From contig NZ_FNPT01000003.1 in the NCBI RefSeq assembly GCF_900107375.1, positions 331,623 through 395,622 of the forward strand: DNA of 64,000 nt, read 5' to 3'. This DNA comes from Lysobacter sp. yr284. GTDB lineage: Bacteria > Pseudomonadota > Gammaproteobacteria > Xanthomonadales > Xanthomonadaceae. The notes under the pieces are model-generated. The model searched no databases and was not told where the DNA came from. It saw nothing but the letters and a program-made list of their open reading frames with translations. Positions within the stretch are counted from its first letter, which is position 1; each line of letters starts with the position of its first letter. Positions 21,236 to 32,324 of the stretch are shown here, in pieces. Made by a program: the position numbers and the translations under genes.

Positions 21236-22423
21236 ATGCACAAACTCAGACTGATCGCGCAGGCCGCGCTGATGAACCTGCAAGGGCTGTCGCGCCGTCG
21301 CCTCAACGCGCTGGTGATGGTGGTCAGCATCGCCGGCGCGGTGGCGGTGTTCTCCGGGGTGCTGGCGATGAACGCCGGCCTGGACGGAGCGATGCGCGAC
21401 GCCGGCCGGCCCGACCGGGCGATCGTGCTGCGCGCCGGCTCGACCGTGGAGATCGCCAGCGCGATCTCGCTCGACGACCTGCGCGCGATCCAGAACTCGA
21501 CCCAGGTGCGCAAGAACGCCGACGGCACCGTGCTGCTCACCGCCGAGGCGGTCGGCCCGATCACGTTGGTGGAGAAGTCCAGCGGGCTGGAGGTCAACGG
21601 CACCATCCGCGGCGTCGGCCCGCAGGTGCTGGCGGTGCGTCCGGAGATCAAGCTGGTCGCCGGGCGCATGTTCGAGCCGGGCAAGTTCGAGGTCGTGGTC
21701 GGCCGCCAGGCGATGGAACAGTTCCAGGGCCTGAGCCTGGGCGGGCAGGTCGCCGCCTACGGCACCCAATGGAAGATCGTCGGCGTGTTCGCGGCCCAGC
21801 ACAGCATGCGCGAGTCCGAACTGATGGCCGACGCGACCGTGGTCATGGACGTCAGCCGCCGGCCGATGTTCCAGAACGTCACCGTGGTGCTGCCCGACGC
21901 GGCCGGCGTGGCCGGGTTCAAGCAGGCCGTCGCCGCCAACCCCAGCATCGCCATGGACGTGTTCAGCGAGCCGGAGTTCCTGCAGCGCGAATCGCGCAGC
22001 CTCAACGGCCTGCTCGGCTTCATGGCCTATGTGATGGGCGGGATCATGGCGCTGGGGGCGATGTTCGTGGCGATCAACGCGATGTACTCCAGCATCGACG
22101 ACCGCCGCCGCGAGATCGCCACCTTGCGCGCGCTCGGCTTCCCGCCGCTGGTGGTGGTCAGCTCGATCGTGGTCGAGGCCGCGCTGCTGGCGTTGCTGGG
22201 CGGCGCGCTCGGCGCGGTCCTGGCGGCGCTGGTGGCCGGCGGCCGCACGGTCAGCACCGCGGTCGGCGCGGACCTGCGCCAGTTGGTGTTCGACGTGTCG
22301 ATGACCCCGTCGGTAGTGCTGCAGGGCTTCGCCGCGGCGCTGGCGATCGGGGTGATCGGCGGGCTGGTGCCGGCGATACGCGCGGTGCGCAGCCAGGTCG
22401 TGGACGACCTGCGCGCGATATGA
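21236..22423 (+). CDS. ABC transporter permease, FtsX/MacB type (second)
   Basis: This 395-residue protein repeats the topology of its neighbour: an N-terminal helix (LVMVVSIAGAVAVFSGVL), an extracytoplasmic domain of about 220 residues, then three helices starting at LLGFMAYVMGGIMALGAMF and ending before a basic RAVRSQVVDDLRAI tail. The start ATG at 21236 is preceded by GAGGAGG, a strong ribosome site, 11 bases after the first permease stop. The two permeases are distinct proteins and probably form a heterodimer with two copies of the ATPase. The short tail ending in LRAI is typical of MacB/LolC-like permeases. Confidence 0.88.
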   Translation: MHKLRLIAQAALMNLQGLSRRRLNALVMVVSIAGAVAVFSGVLAMNAGLDGAMRDAGRPDRAIVLRAGSTVEIASAISLDDLRAIQNSTQVRKNADGTVLLTAEAVGPITLVEKSSGLEVNGTIRGVGPQVLAVRPEIKLVAGRMFEPGKFEVVVGRQAMEQFQGLSLGGQVAAYGTQWKIVGVFAAQHSMRESELMADATVVMDVSRRPMFQNVTVVLPDAAGVAGFKQAVAANPSIAMDVFSEPEFLQRESRSLNGLLGFMAYVMGGIMALGAMFVAINAMYSSIDDRRREIATLRALGFPPLVVVSSIVVEAALLALLGGALGAVLAALVAGGRTVSTAVGADLRQLVFDVSMTPSVVLQGFAAALAIGVIGGLVPAIRAVRSQVVDDLRAI

Positions 22424-22501
22424 GTTCTACCCGGGCGCCGCGCCGGCGCCCACCAGGCAATCTTCCACAACGCATCCATAAAACGCATCGAGGAAACCGC
22501 A

Positions 22502-23782
22502 ATGGCAGCGAAGGAAATCGCACGAATCTCCAGGCCCGATCCTGAGCGGTTCCTGCGCGACTACGTCCGCACGCGCACGCCGGTGATCATCACCGACCTG
22601 TTCGCGGGCCAGCCGATCGACGCGATCCGCACGCTCCAGGACGCCAGCGCCGCGTTCGGCGGCGTGCCGATGAACGTGCAGACCGAGTACGCCGTCGCCG
22701 CCAGTTCGCCGGAGACCGCGGTCGAGACCACCATGACCTTCGACGAGTACTGGGCGCACGTGCGGGCCAACCCGGACACCGCGCTGCTGTGCACCGAGTA
22801 CGAGATCCCGGCCAGCATCATGCGCATGTTCCGGCTGCCGGAGTTCTGCCTGGCCCAGGACCTGGACGAGCCGGAAGTGCTGGACATGCCGCGCAAGTAC
22901 GGCGACCACGACCTGTGCTCGAACATCTTCGTCGCCAACGCCGGCAACCGCGCCCACCTGCACTTCGACGGCGACCACCGCCAGGTGCTGCTGCACCAGA
23001 TGTTCGGCCGCAAGCAGGTGCTGTTGTTCCAGCCAGAGGCCTGCGTGGACCTGCGCACCACCTCGGGCGCGCCGTGGTCCTCGGGCGTGTACCTGGAGCA
23101 GATGTCGACTCAGGAGCAGCTGGACTTCGTCGCCGAAGTCGGCGGCTACCACGCGGTGCTCGAACCCGGCGAGACCATCTACATGCCGGCGCTGATCTGG
23201 CATTACCTGGGCTATGTGGACGATGCGATGTCGTTCAACCTGCGCTTCCGCCGCAACCGCTTCGGCCGGTTTTTGTGCGTGGACAACTTCCATCGCGATT
23301 CCTACATCCAGAACCTGGGCTCGCATCTGGCCGGTTCCGGCGCGCACGGCGCGCTGGCCGAGGCGATGCCGCAGATCGAGGCCGAATACGCGCGCCCCGC
23401 GGCGAGCCTGCGCGAGAAGGTCAGCGGGATGCGCGCGGTGCTGCGCCGCGCCTGCGAGCAGGCCTTGCCGGACACCGAGCCGGCGCGGTTCTGCCCGCCG
23501 CAGCTGGACGCGCAGGAGGTCGACAAGATCCTCGCCGACATCGGCCAGACCGCGCGCTACGTCGAGCCCGCGCTGGCCGCCAAGTCGCGCCCGACCGGGC
23601 CGCTCAGCCCGGTGCAGAAGCAGACCATCCAGAACACCGCCGCGCGCCTGGGCTATTCCGACGAGGCGCTGGCGCACCTGCTGTGGAACCGCCTGGGCAA
23701 GTCGCAGCTCGACGACCTGAGCAAGACCGAGGCCGTGCAGTTCATGGTCTACATGCGCTCGCCGGGTTCGTCCCTGCGCTAG
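22502..23782 (+). CDS. Cupin/JmjC-type Fe(II)/2-oxoglutarate-dependent hydroxylase
   Basis: This 426-residue protein has a cupin-8/JmjC-like core. AHLHFDGDHRQVLL holds the HxD iron ligands (about residues 155-160), followed by FGRKQVLLFQP and IYMPALIWHYLGYV with the distal His (about 233), then MSFNLRF. This HxD...H arrangement is that of Fe(II)/2-oxoglutarate hydroxylases. The last 150 residues are helical and not recognised. It is soluble. Its position after the export genes suggests a hydroxylation step on the polyketide or an attached amino acid; a protein substrate is also possible. The 78-bp gap upstream leaves room for its own promoter. Confidence 0.8.
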   Translation: MAAKEIARISRPDPERFLRDYVRTRTPVIITDLFAGQPIDAIRTLQDASAAFGGVPMNVQTEYAVAASSPETAVETTMTFDEYWAHVRANPDTALLCTEYEIPASIMRMFRLPEFCLAQDLDEPEVLDMPRKYGDHDLCSNIFVANAGNRAHLHFDGDHRQVLLHQMFGRKQVLLFQPEACVDLRTTSGAPWSSGVYLEQMSTQEQLDFVAEVGGYHAVLEPGETIYMPALIWHYLGYVDDAMSFNLRFRRNRFGRFLCVDNFHRDSYIQNLGSHLAGSGAHGALAEAMPQIEAEYARPAASLREKVSGMRAVLRRACEQALPDTEPARFCPPQLDAQEVDKILADIGQTARYVEPALAAKSRPTGPLSPVQKQTIQNTAARLGYSDEALAHLLWNRLGKSQLDDLSKTEAVQFMVYMRSPGSSLR

Positions 23783-23824
23783 CTCCCTCCGCCGTCCTTC
23801 CCTTTGCTGCCAAGAGACATCCGC

Positions 23825-24319
23825 ATGCGAGCCGATATCCAGAGCGTATTGAAGACCTGGGAACGCGAGAACGAGACCACCCTGGAGGTGTTCGCCCGGG
23901 TGCCGGAGGGGCGCAACGAACAGACCGTGGTCCCCGACAAGGGCTGGACCCTGGGCGGGCTGGTCTGGCACATCTGCATCAGCGAACGCTGGTTCTGCGC
24001 CGAGGTCATGGGCGCGCAGCCGGGCGGCGACAACGAGGTGCCGGCGGACGAAGTGCCGGCGACGGTGGCGGAGATGACCGCGGCGTTCCGCCGCTCGCAC
24101 GCGGCGCTGATGCAGGCGGTGGCGGAGCGCGACGAGGCCTGGGTCGACGAGAGCGTGGATTTCTACGGCAATCCATGGACGCGCATGGAGCTGCTGAACC
24201 TGATGCTGCGCCACGAAGCGCACCACCGCGGCCAGCTCAGCATCCTGATGATGGTCGCCGGCGGCCAGCCGCCGACGATCTACGGCGCGCCGGGGATCAA
24301 CCTGGAAGACGCGCTGTAA
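23825..24319 (+). CDS. DinB-family protein
   Basis: This 164-residue helical protein has the DinB/YfiT-like pattern: GWTLGGLVWHICISERWF with one metal-ligand His, and RHEAHHRGQLSILM with the C-terminal HxxxH pair. The family forms a four-helix bundle that binds a divalent metal. Members include thiol-dependent transferases and many of unknown function. ATG 23825 was chosen over an in-frame ATG at 23804 because the family begins near this point. It is the last + strand gene of the PKS locus; a stem-forming inverted repeat follows directly. Confidence 0.82.
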   Translation: MRADIQSVLKTWERENETTLEVFARVPEGRNEQTVVPDKGWTLGGLVWHICISERWFCAEVMGAQPGGDNEVPADEVPATVAEMTAAFRRSHAALMQAVAERDEAWVDESVDFYGNPWTRMELLNLMLRHEAHHRGQLSILMMVAGGQPPTIYGAPGINLEDAL

Positions 24320-24336
24320 CCAGGGGGTCAGCTCTT

Positions 24337-24433
24337 TGTAGGAGCGGCGCGAGCCGCGACCGCGAGTCCGCGGCTACGGCGAGGGTTTCGTCGAAGGCGC
24401 GAGTTCGCGGTCGCGGCTCGCGCCGCTCCTACA
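24337..24433. repeat. Perfect 29-bp inverted repeat with 39-bp loop (REP-like element, possible terminator)
   Basis: The left arm (24337-24365, beginning TGTAGGAGCGGCGCGAGC) and the right arm (24405-24433) are exact reverse complements. They are separated by 39 bases that contain further short CGCGAGT/GCGAGTTCGCG echoes. I associate this motif with dispersed intergenic repeats in Lysobacter and Xanthomonas. It lies between convergent genes, so the RNA hairpin could terminate or stabilise transcripts from both sides. No poly-T tract follows either arm. Confidence 0.85.
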
Positions 24434-24457
24434 GGCGCCAGCGCGACTGCGCGGGGC

Positions 24458-25246
24458 TCAGTCCAGGAACCGCATCACCGCGTCGCCGACCTGATCCATC
24501 TGTTCGAGCTGGGGGATGTGCCCGGCGTTGTCGACCAGCAGCGTGCGCGCGCCGCCGATGCGCGCGGCGAATTCCTCGGCGTAGACCGGCGGGATCATCC
24601 GGTCCTGCCGGCCCCACACGATCAGGCTCGGCGCGCTGATCCGGTGGATCCGCCGCGCCAGCCCCTTGTCCGGGATCGGCCAGGTGAACTTGCCGGCGCA
24701 GGCCAGCGCCCAGGTCTTGCGGATCACCCGTTCGATCGCCGCGTCGCGGTCGCGCGGCACCGCGAACATGATCTGCCCGACCAGGCCCTCGGGCTGGGCC
24801 ACGGTCCACTGCGGCAGCTGCGCGGCCGGAATCGACCACCAGTTCGGCACCGGGTGATCGTCGCGCCACAGGCCCGCCGGGGCGATCAGCACCAGCCGGC
24901 GGATGCGCGCGCGCGCATGCGCGGCCAGCTCGGCGGCGAACATGCCGCCGATGGAATGGCCGGCCACCGCGACCGAATCCAGCCCGAGCGCGTCGAGCAG
25001 TTCGTCGAAGTACAAGGTCAGGTCCCAGACGTCGCGCAGCTCGTCGATCTCCTGCTCGGCGCCCGGGCTGGTGCCGGGGAAGTCGGGCGCGTAGACGGTG
25101 AAGCGCTGCGCGAGCCGGTCCAGGAACGGGTCCCAGTGGCCGCTCTCGCCGTGCAGGAACAGCAGCGGCGGGCCGCTGCCGCACACGTCCACGCGGGTGT
25201 TGATCCGTCCGTTCCACGCGCGCACCACGCGCTGCTCGATGTTCAT
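24458..25246 (-). CDS. Alpha/beta hydrolase
   Basis: This 262-residue hydrolase has LLFLHGESGHWD (oxyanion region), nucleophile elbow GHSIGGM, WGRQDRMIPP (acid) and DNAGHIPQLEQ (His). The spacing is that of small-ester or C-C-bond hydrolases of the meta-cleavage-product type. The ATG at 25246 overlaps the TGA of the upstream minus-strand reading frame (a luciferase-like monooxygenase C-terminus) as ATGA, so the two genes are translationally coupled. ATG 25258 is an alternative start. The operon continues upstream into the compositionally abnormal region. The pairing with a flavin monooxygenase suggests oxidation followed by hydrolysis of a small, perhaps aromatic or terpenoid, substrate; this is inference. 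Confidence 0.88.
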   Translation of the reverse strand: MNIEQRVVRAWNGRINTRVDVCGSGPPLLFLHGESGHWDPFLDRLAQRFTVYAPDFPGTSPGAEQEIDELRDVWDLTLYFDELLDALGLDSVAVAGHSIGGMFAAELAAHARARIRRLVLIAPAGLWRDDHPVPNWWSIPAAQLPQWTVAQPEGLVGQIMFAVPRDRDAAIERVIRKTWALACAGKFTWPIPDKGLARRIHRISAPSLIVWGRQDRMIPPVYAEEFAARIGGARTLLVDNAGHIPQLEQMDQVGDAVMRFLD

Positions 25247-25540
25247 GCGCCCACCCATCCCGGCTGCGCCGGCGCCGGCGGCGCGTTGCGCGCACCGCGC
25301 AAGCGCTGCGGCCACCAGCGGTTCTCCCAGCCCTCGTCGTCCCAGATGCCGCGCAGGTGCGGCAGCACCTCGCTGCAGAACAAACGAACGCGCAGGAGCG
25401 CCAGCGCACCCCGCACAGAGCCAACCACCAGCAGCACCAGCAGAGGGCCCACCCCCACCGGGCGAACCGAACCCGCCACCACCGCCCGCACACGGCCCCG
25501 GCCCCAGCCCACCACAAACGCGGCGCCCACCAAGCCAGCG
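25243..25540 (-). pseudogene. C-terminal remnant of a luciferase-like flavin monooxygenase running into corrupted sequence
   Basis: The clean part (25243-25380) encodes FCSEVLPHLRGIWDDEGW, then ENRWWPQRLR and a short Ala/Pro tail, a C-terminus I recognise from LLM-class flavin oxidoreductases. Upstream the same frame stays open but degrades. FVVGWG stands where family members usually have YVVGSP (TAT to TTT, TCG to TGG, CCC to GGC). GVGPLLVLLVVG stands where something like GVDRLLVLLQFG is expected. The differences at 25,390-25,520 are mostly A or C replaced by G or T on the coding strand, without obvious indels. The gene should extend to roughly 26,300, but I cannot read its N-terminus. It is coupled (ATGA) to the hydrolase. 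Confidence 0.6.
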
Positions 25541-28500
25541 AACCTGAACCACCGAAGCCGCGAACGCACCCGGCGCACCGCCGACACCGCCGAGAGCAGC
25601 CAGCGCACCAGCCAACGGCAAGCCGCCGGCCCCCGCCGCGCCAACGCGCACGCAACGGCCGAACGCGGCGCCTAGAACGAGCAGACGCGACCCCAGGACG
25701 AGCAACAGGCCGCGGCCGCGCGCCCGCCCACCGCCAACAGCGACAAAAACCAGGCCCGACAGGCAGCGCCGTCCGGCCAGCACCGCCACGAGAACGCCCA
25801 GAACGGCGACAGCAAACGCCGACAGAACCGAAGGCAGGGGGAGGACAGCAAACAAGACCAGGACGCGCGCCGGCCACAGAAGGCCCAGGTCCGGAGCCAC
25901 CCGATCCCCGGCACCCACATCCGCCGCCGCGGACCCAGCAGCCGCCGACGCAACAGGCGCACCAGAGGCAGCGCGACGCACGCGCCCGTCCAGACCAACG
26001 CCCAGCACGCCCACCAGACCGTGAAGATCACCGCCGGCGACGCCGAAGACCACGCCCGCACCGCCACCGCCGCGACCCCAGAACACGACGCCCCGCAAAA
26101 AGGCGCGCAAACCGGCAAGCACCCAAAAATCCCCACCCCGCCCAGCCAGGCCAGCAACCCACACGCCGCCGCGACGAGAACCCGCCGCCACGCGCGAGGC
26201 AAACGCCACCCGACCGGCAACCAGGACACGGCCACCGCCCAGCGCCGCCGGGACAGCAACCCGCCCAGAAGCCTCCGGCCCGAAAGCAGCCCGCACGCCC
26301 AAGGCGGGGGCGCCGACACGCAGACGCCCGCGAACCCGCAACGCGCGCCCGAGACCAGCCCCGCCAACGACCACGCCGAGAACCCGCCGACCCGCGAGCA
26401 CGCGGGCAACGCAGACCAGCGCACCCCGACCCAGACCGAGCGGAGGCGCGGCTCCAAAGCCCACGCCAGAGCCCGCAACGCCAGCAGGGGCAACAGCAAA
26501 ACCCTCACCGCCCCCCGTCCCGACCGCGAGCCCCGCGCCCCGGCCACCGCGACCAGTGACGACGCGCACGCAGGCACGACCCCCGGGCCCAACCCGCACC
26601 GCCGCCCAAACCCGGCCGCCCCCGGACACCACCGCGGACGGCACGACCACCCGCGCGCCCCGGCCCCCCGCGACGAGGGGGACCTCGCCGGCGAGGCCAG
26701 CCACCACCGCACCCAGCGGGACAAGCCAACGGACGGGCTGACCAACCCGGCGGCCAAGGAGGCCACGCTCAAACCCGCCCGCCGCGCCCCCCCGCCCCGG
26801 ACAAACGCGCCGAAACGCCGCCCGAGCTTCGCAACCAGCGAGCCGACCAGCGGAAGAACCAACCGGCAAAAGAGCGCGCCGCACGCGCCAACCAACATCC
26901 ACCACCCCGACGCCCCGACCGTCGCGAAGCCCGCGCCCATCACCGCCCAGCAACGCCGCCAGCCCACACCCACGGGCCAATACGCAGACACCCACAGCAA
27001 CGCCCCGAAGCCGAGCCAGCCAACCGCCTCGAACGCGCCGAAGGGCCCGGCGGTCGCCCCGGCGGCGAAGGGACGACCCCAAGCGCCCAGCAGCGAAAGC
27101 AACAGCCAAACCTTCGGCCCCAGGCCCAACCGCACCCAGTCGGGCGCCGAGACGGGCGCAAACAAACCGAAGAAGGCGGCCACACACACCAAGCCAACCG
27201 CGAAAGAGACCAAACCCACACACCGAACGCCCACGAAAACCCCCCCAAACACCAGCCCCGCCAGCACGCCGCCGAGGAAGAAACCCAAGGCCAGCATCAA
27301 CAGGCGAAGCGAACCCACAGCCCGACCGTACACCGGCCGCGCAAAGACGCCCGGAGAAAGCACCCCCAGGCCCAGGCCCACGCACACCGCACACAGCCGG
27401 TCGAACACAGCACCGACAGAGCGCCGAGACAGAACGACCGCCACCGCAAGCACAAGCCCGCACAGACCGGCCGAAAAGCCCCAGCCCACGCCGACAACCG
27501 CCCGCCAGAGAGCGAACGCAAGGAGAAGCACAACGCCCCCCACCACCCCACCCCGGCCCACGCAAAAAGCGCCCAGCCAGCGGCGAAACGCAAGCGCGCC
27601 GACACCGCGAAGCCCCCGATCAACGACCGCCACAGCGGCAGCGCCGAACAAGCCACCGAACAGAAACGACGCCAAGCCAGCCCCGGAGCGGAACAGCACT
27701 ACGCCGACCACCACGGCGGCGCCCAGAACCCTGAGCCCAACCCCCAAGTCCAAGCCGCCCCGAAGGCCCGCCAGCACCTCACCGTGCCCCCGATCGAAGA
27801 AAAGAAGCAGCCGAGCCGGGTACAGCACCGGCGCAGGCAGGCCAATCCGACCGCCACGCAGGAAACCCTGACCCAGCAGACCCAGACGGTCGACCACCTC
27901 GTCAAAACCGCCCAGGTCCGGGCGAACCACGGAAACGCCGCACCGACCAGGACCCAGGCCCCCGAGAAAGCCCACGGAAACCACAGGGCAAGGCAGCAGC
28001 GCTAGAACGCGCCGACCAACAGGAACACGCAAGGCTCCACCACCACGCCCCTCAACCCAAGCGCAAACCGGCCAACGCGCCCGAGCCGCCACCCGAAGAA
28101 GGCGGACGCCGGCCCAGCCCCGCCGGCAAGGCAGACCGAACCAACGCACTGGACGTCAGCCGCGCCGAACCCGCCGACAGCGCAGCCAGCGGACAGCGAG
28201 CCAAAAAGGAATGCAACGGCCAACACCGCCAGGCGAACACCCAGCCGAAACGCGACCGCACGAAAGGAAGCAGACTCCACGGGCTCCCCCCCCCCACCCA
28301 AAACAGCCGACGCGTCGAGGCCGCCGAACCCACCAACGCCTTCGGCCACGCCGCCACCCTGGCCCCGCCCAAACCCACGCTGGCCCGGCGGAACGGGGCG
28401 ATAAAGGCCAGCCCAAAAAGCGGCGCAATCGGCACCCCAGCCACCAGACACCCGACCAACAAGGTCGGCAGGCCCGTCGCCCCGGGAGCCCACAACGAAG

Positions 28501-29129
28501 GGCCCCGGCCAAAGCCGGCCGAAGCGCCAGGCGCCAACAGGGAAGAGACCACGGCCATCCACCAGAACGTGGCCACGGGCGGAGAGATGGAGCAGCGGCG
28601 ACCCGAAACGCCCGGGGACAAGCAGAACACCGACAAAGTCGAGCGCGGGACCAGCGCGCACACAGAAAACGCCCGAGACCAGCCGCACGACCACACCCGG
28701 GCCAGGAAAAGCCAACCCAGGCACGACAGAACGCGACTCGCAACCCACAGCGACCCAGGGGCCGGCCAGCACCGGCAACACGCCCCAGGCCCCGGCCGGC
28801 GGAACCGCGAACCCCACGCGCACCCGCGAACCCAGCGCGGGGCAGCCACCGCCGTCGCCAGAAACAGCAGAGCCAGCCCGCCGGGCCAAGCCAACGCCGG
28901 ACACGAGACGCTCGCGGCCGCGCACAACCCAACAGACGCGGCACCGGACCGCGGCGACCGACAAAACAGTACGGACAGGCACGCTCACGGTCACGCACCA
29001 ATGGCCCCCGGCCCACGCCAACAGGACCACGCAGCCCTCCCCCCAAACCTCCACCACCACCGGCACCACCCCCTCCAGCGCCAACCCCGCGTAGCCCACC
29101 AACCACTCGATCGGCGCCGGGAAGACGAA

Positions 29130-30644
29130 CCGCACCACCACGAACAGCGCCCAGGCCACGCGCTTGCAGGAGTACCCGTCCCACCCCACCCGGACCAGCC
29201 CGAACGGGTCCACCACCGCGACGCCGTCGGCGACCAAGCCGCGCTCGGGCAGGCCCACGTCGGTGAACACCTGCGGCACCACGATCCAGCCCGCCCCCCC
29301 GACCTTCGTCGCCAACACCAACACCCCGAACACCACCGCCACCACGACGGTCGGGAGCAAACACACCACCCCCACCTCGAACCAACCCACGACCAGCTCG
29401 ACGCTGCCGAAGAACGAAGCGAAGAGCACCACCGCCACCACGATGCGGAGGCGGAACCCGGCGAACACCCGCCAGAACAGCGGGCCCTCCGCGCCCCACA
29501 CCACCTCCACCCGCGCGACGCCGAACACCAGCGCCACCGCGCCGAGCAGGCCCCGCGAGTACAGCCCCACGACGAGCACGAACACCACCAACGCGAAGAG
29601 CGCGGCGAAGGCGGGCACCCCGAAGCAGCCCACGCCCACCTCCACCACCAAAGCCGGGCCGAACGCGAGCAACAAGTCGCGCATCCTGACCAACAGGCCG
29701 AGCACGCCCCGCAACCCGGCCCGACGCAGCGCCGCCAGGATGACCCCGGTGACGAGCACCCGCGGCCCGAACAAAGACCAGCCCAGGACCCAGCCCAACA
29801 CCCGCACGGCGGCCAGCAGGGCGCCCGCGTCCCCCGCCACGGCCGCGCCCGCCGCGACCGCCAGGAACTGCGACCACGCGCCCAACCGGCCCACCACCGA
29901 CGCGCCCGCGCAGACCAGCAAGACCCAGGACACCGCGCCCACCAGCCCCCGCCGGCGAACACCCCCGCGACGCTGCACCATCAGCGCCGCCCCCAGGGAC
30001 GGCCACCCGGCCCCCCCGGCCCGCGCAACGAACACCGTCGCGAACAAGCCCGAGCCCAGCATGTCCCCGGCCAAGGACAAGGTCTGGGCGACGACCACCC
30101 CCAGGCACAAGGCGCCCACGCCGAGGATGGAGAGCAACGGCACCAACACAAGCAACACCACCGCGCCCAGGCCCCACTGCACCGAGACGACGAAAACCAG
30201 CAGCAGCACCACGACCCCCCCGAGCATGCCCCGCCACAGCAGCCCCGAGAACACGCCGTCGAGCAGGCGCACCGAAAGCAACCACAGCCAGAACAGCACC
30301 AAGAACAACACCGACAAGAAAAAGCCCCCGAAGCGCAACGCAACCACGGAAACCGCCACCCCCACGACCAGGGACACGGCGAACAAGCCAAAGCCCAGGA
30401 ACCAGAACACCGCCAGCAACAACTGGCAAACCAACACCGGCAGCAGCACCAGGCCCACCAGGCACACCACCGACAGCACCCCCCAGAAGCGCAGGACCGC
30501 CACCGCGCCGCCCTGGCCGGCCAAAAACACCACCAACCCCCGCACGAAACCCGACATCCAGAAGGCCACCGACGCCTCGGCGACGACATAGGCCACGAAG
30601 CCCACCAACAACAGCCGCACGTCCCCGCCCAGCAACAGCCGCAA
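29130..30644 (-). pseudogene. Aldehyde-dehydrogenase-like frame in corrupted sequence (tentative)
   Basis: The minus frame starts with TTG at 30644, directly after a TAG (30645-30647), and reads MRLLLGGDVR, close to the usual aldehyde dehydrogenase opening MRLLIGGEWR. Further on it reads GGAGWIVVPQVFTDVG, like GGAGWFVEPTVFTDVG, then ADGVAVVDPFGLV, like the xEVFGPV segment of PaaZ/BoxD-type enzymes. Third codon positions are almost all G or C, as in a real high-GC gene. Much of the rest is Val/Leu-rich noise, and residue 459 for VFTDV is later than in most family members. The 3' end is a guess. Confidence 0.3.
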
Positions 30645-32321
30645 CTACGCCCCCAGCGCGCCGGCGACCTCGACCGCGCGCACAGCCAACGCCGCCACCA
30701 GCAACATCCGCCGCAGCACCCCCACCACCAAGAAGGACACGGACAAAAACCAAAACAACGCCAACCAAGCCAGCCCCACCCCCGCCACGTCCAGGACGAA
30801 CAGCGACGCCCGCAACGCCACCGGGCAGAAGAACGACACCAGCCCGAACACCACCTCCGCCATCACCGAGAAGAACGCGAAGTCCCGCACCACCACGGCC
30901 GCGCCCACCAGCGGATGGATCACCAACCCCACCACCAACACGCCCAGCCCAACAACGAAAAAGCCGACCACCAACAAGACAGAACCCCGCACCAGCGCGA
31001 CCCCCACCGCGCCGGCAAAACGCAGCGAGAACCACCCGAACAAGGGGAACCGGAGCCCACGCCCAAAGAGCAGGAGCCCGCAGCGGACCCAGACCAGGCC
31101 GGAACCGACGAAGAACGAGAACGCCACGAACCAGGCCAGAGCAACGCCCAACCGGAACTCCCACAGCCAGAACGCCAGCAAAGGCCCAACCAGGTGGGCG
31201 AGGAAGCACAGCGCCAACCACAACAACAACACCAACAGCACCACCAACGCCCACAGCGCCACGAACGGGACCCCGCGGGAAAGACCCCGCCGGCAGACAC
31301 GGCCCAACAGCCACACCACCGACACCCCGAAGCCCGAAGAGAGCCACAACAGCCGCAGCGACGCGCCAACCCGCGGCCAGCGCCGCGCCCACACCACCCC
31401 GGAGCAAGCCCACCCCAACAGAACCCGGGGCGAAACCAGCACCCGCAACCACGCCCGCAAAGACCCCGCCAACCCCCTCCGGGCCGGAGCGACGCCGAAG
31501 ACCAACCACGCCGACCACAGCGACAGCCACGACCACACCCACCACCAAACCCACCCCAGGCTGCACCAGACCAGCGACCCCCCGAACCCCAACAGCAAGC
31601 CCACGGCCGCCGGCAACCAGCAGAGCGCCAACAGCGTCAACCACCACAGCCCCGCAACGGCCCAGCCAGCCCACCACAGCACGAAGCACAGCAGCCAGCC
31701 AACCGGCAGCACCACACCCAGCGCCCAGCGCAACATCATACACCCCCCCAAAAACCACAGCCAGCAGCGCACCCAAGCGCCCGAGCAGCCCCGCAACCAC
31801 GAAAGCAGCCACGAAAACAACGACCAGGCCCCGCGCAGCCAGCGGCAGATGCGGCACAACGAACCCGGGAACGACGGCACGAAGATCGCCCCAACGACCA
31901 AAGAACGGACCACCCCCGCCCGGACCAAGCAGCCCGACAGAAAGGCGGGGCTCACGAGCGCAGGCCCGCAGATCCACCCGGAGGCCAGCCAGTGGAACAA
32001 GCACACACCGGACAAACCCGTCCCCCCCGACCCCGCCGACCAGAACAGGGCCGAGCCCAAGAGCACGGCCGGCGAGGCCGCAAGGGACCCCCGACCCGCC
32101 GCCACCCAGATCACCGCGCGGAACAACACCTCCAGCCCCCACCGCGCGCAAGCCCGCCACAGCGACAACAACCAGCGCGACGCCAACACCACCGACCAGG
32201 CCGAAACCCGGCCCCCCGCCACGCCCAGGACCACGCCGGGAAGCGGAGCGGCCATCCCCCAGGCCAGCCCACGAAACGCACCCCGACTCAGCCCCGCCAA
32301 GAAAAAGACCAAGGGCAACAC
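30645..32321 (-). pseudogene. AMP-dependent acyl-CoA-ligase-like frame in corrupted sequence
   Basis: This 558-codon frame has a GTG start (32321) that lies right after a TAG at 32325-32327, and it ends in TAG immediately before the next frame. Its C-terminal third keeps ligase landmarks: FGWFSLRFAGAV where GWFRTGDLG is expected, GFFVVGLGVL where GFNVSPxEVE is expected, and VIHPLVGAAVVVRD, very close to the HPAVxxAAVVGRPD motif, followed by EVVFGLVS like EVVxAFVV. The N-terminal two thirds are too altered to find the P-loop. Length fits a benzoate-CoA-ligase-like enzyme. The identification rests on the C-terminus only. Confidence 0.42.
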
Positions 32322-32324
32322 GAA

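Noticed and set aside
28990..30640. Possible NRPS condensation or adenylation motifs, and a multi-pass membrane protein, in the Val/Leu-rich minus frame
   Set aside because: The hydrophobicity comes from G/T-rich codons, and the NRPS-like matches needed ad hoc gaps. Aldehyde-dehydrogenase landmarks fit this frame better.
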